This document shows, in pieces, positions 59,235 to 59,278 of a DNA stretch of 59,278 nucleotides. Within the stretch, counting starts at the first letter, position 1, and the number at the start of each line of letters is the position of its first letter. The stretch is from the NCBI GenBank assembly GCA_046296655.1, contig JBKBLE010000012.1:1-59278 (forward strand), written 5' to 3'. Below the pieces are notes generated by a model. It saw nothing but the letters and a program-made list of their open reading frames with translations. It was not told the DNA's origin and did no database searches. The DNA comes from Cloacibacterium sp046296655. GTDB taxonomy: Bacteria; Bacteroidota; Bacteroidia; Flavobacteriales; Weeksellaceae. A program made the translations under genes and the position numbers.

Positions 59235-59262
59235 ACCCCTTGATAATAGTTTTTGGGGGTTT
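59235..59262 (+). terminator. Possible terminator after the YitT gene
   Basis: AACCCC / GGGGTT (59235-59262) could pair across a 15-nt loop with T-rich sequence inside it. The region 59086-59278 contains no ORF. Confidence 0.4.
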
Positions 59263-59278
59263 CAGGCGGTTGCTCAAA

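Overview
The window is about 59 kb of low-GC chromosome from a member of the class Flavobacteriia (phylum Bacteroidota). A genus in the Weeksellaceae such as Chryseobacterium or Cloacibacterium would fit, but I cannot fix it. The placement rests on the type IX secretion protein gene porQ, TonB-dependent receptors, a fused CcsB/CcsA (ResB-CcsA) protein, a lipoprotein-type TamA-like Omp85 protein, an F-ATPase operon without atpD/atpC, and many promoters of the Bacteroidota type (TTTG, about 20 bp, TAnnTTTG). No rRNA, tRNA or CRISPR array was seen.

Layout. 0.1-8.1 kb: an M14 peptidase, a PepD-type dipeptidase, a LURP-one/scramblase-like protein, recR, two overlapping glycosyltransferase genes, secG and a repeat-bearing lipoprotein. 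8.2-15.8 kb: an accessory island (below). 16.0-21.9 kb: the atp operon (two small membrane proteins, atpB-E-F-H-A-G). 21.9-24.4 kb: a possible structured RNA, a CNNM/CBS protein, clpS and a REP-like element. 24.4-33.8 kb: an M28 peptidase, a TamA-like Omp85 lipoprotein, a SpoU methyltransferase, a lipid kinase, an envelope operon ending in an MscS channel, and cmk. 33.9-42.4 kb: porQ, pyrH, frr, an LptF/G-type permease, a LolA-like protein, a PIN toxin-antitoxin pair and ftsK. 42.7-45.9 kb: the fused cytochrome c maturation protein. 45.9-54.4 kb: a sucrose-type locus (amylosucrase-like GH13, PfkB kinase, MFS sugar transporter, TonB receptor, divergent LacI regulator with a cupin gene). 54.5-59.1 kb: an alpha/beta hydrolase, an Lrp/AsnC regulator, a HAD hydrolase, an HsdR-N-like nuclease-fold protein, holA and a YitT protein.

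The most notable region is 8.3-15.8 kb. It reads as an integron-like gene-cassette array. A tyrosine recombinase at 14748-15815 points away from three consecutive cassettes. Their junctions carry imperfect palindromes shaped like attC sites. Each cassette begins with GTTRTNNGC (read on the minus strand) and ends with the exact reverse complement of its own start: GTTATAAGC/GCTTATAAC, GTTATCTGC/GCAGATAAC and GTTGTAGGC/GCCTACAAC. That own-end complementarity is what excision and insertion of circular cassettes through a folded attC site produces. The recombinase lacks the extra domain of canonical IntI and has an N-terminal extension that canonical IntI lacks. The cassettes carry an AraC regulator plus a FecA-like TonB receptor, an unknown secreted protein, and an unknown CxxC-containing protein. 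An IS1182-like element sits inside one attC-like site, and a remnant of its right end sits at exactly the same position in another.

All calls come from reading the sequence. No database search or folding program was run, so family names rest on recognised motifs and the novelty of the cassette system is unverified.
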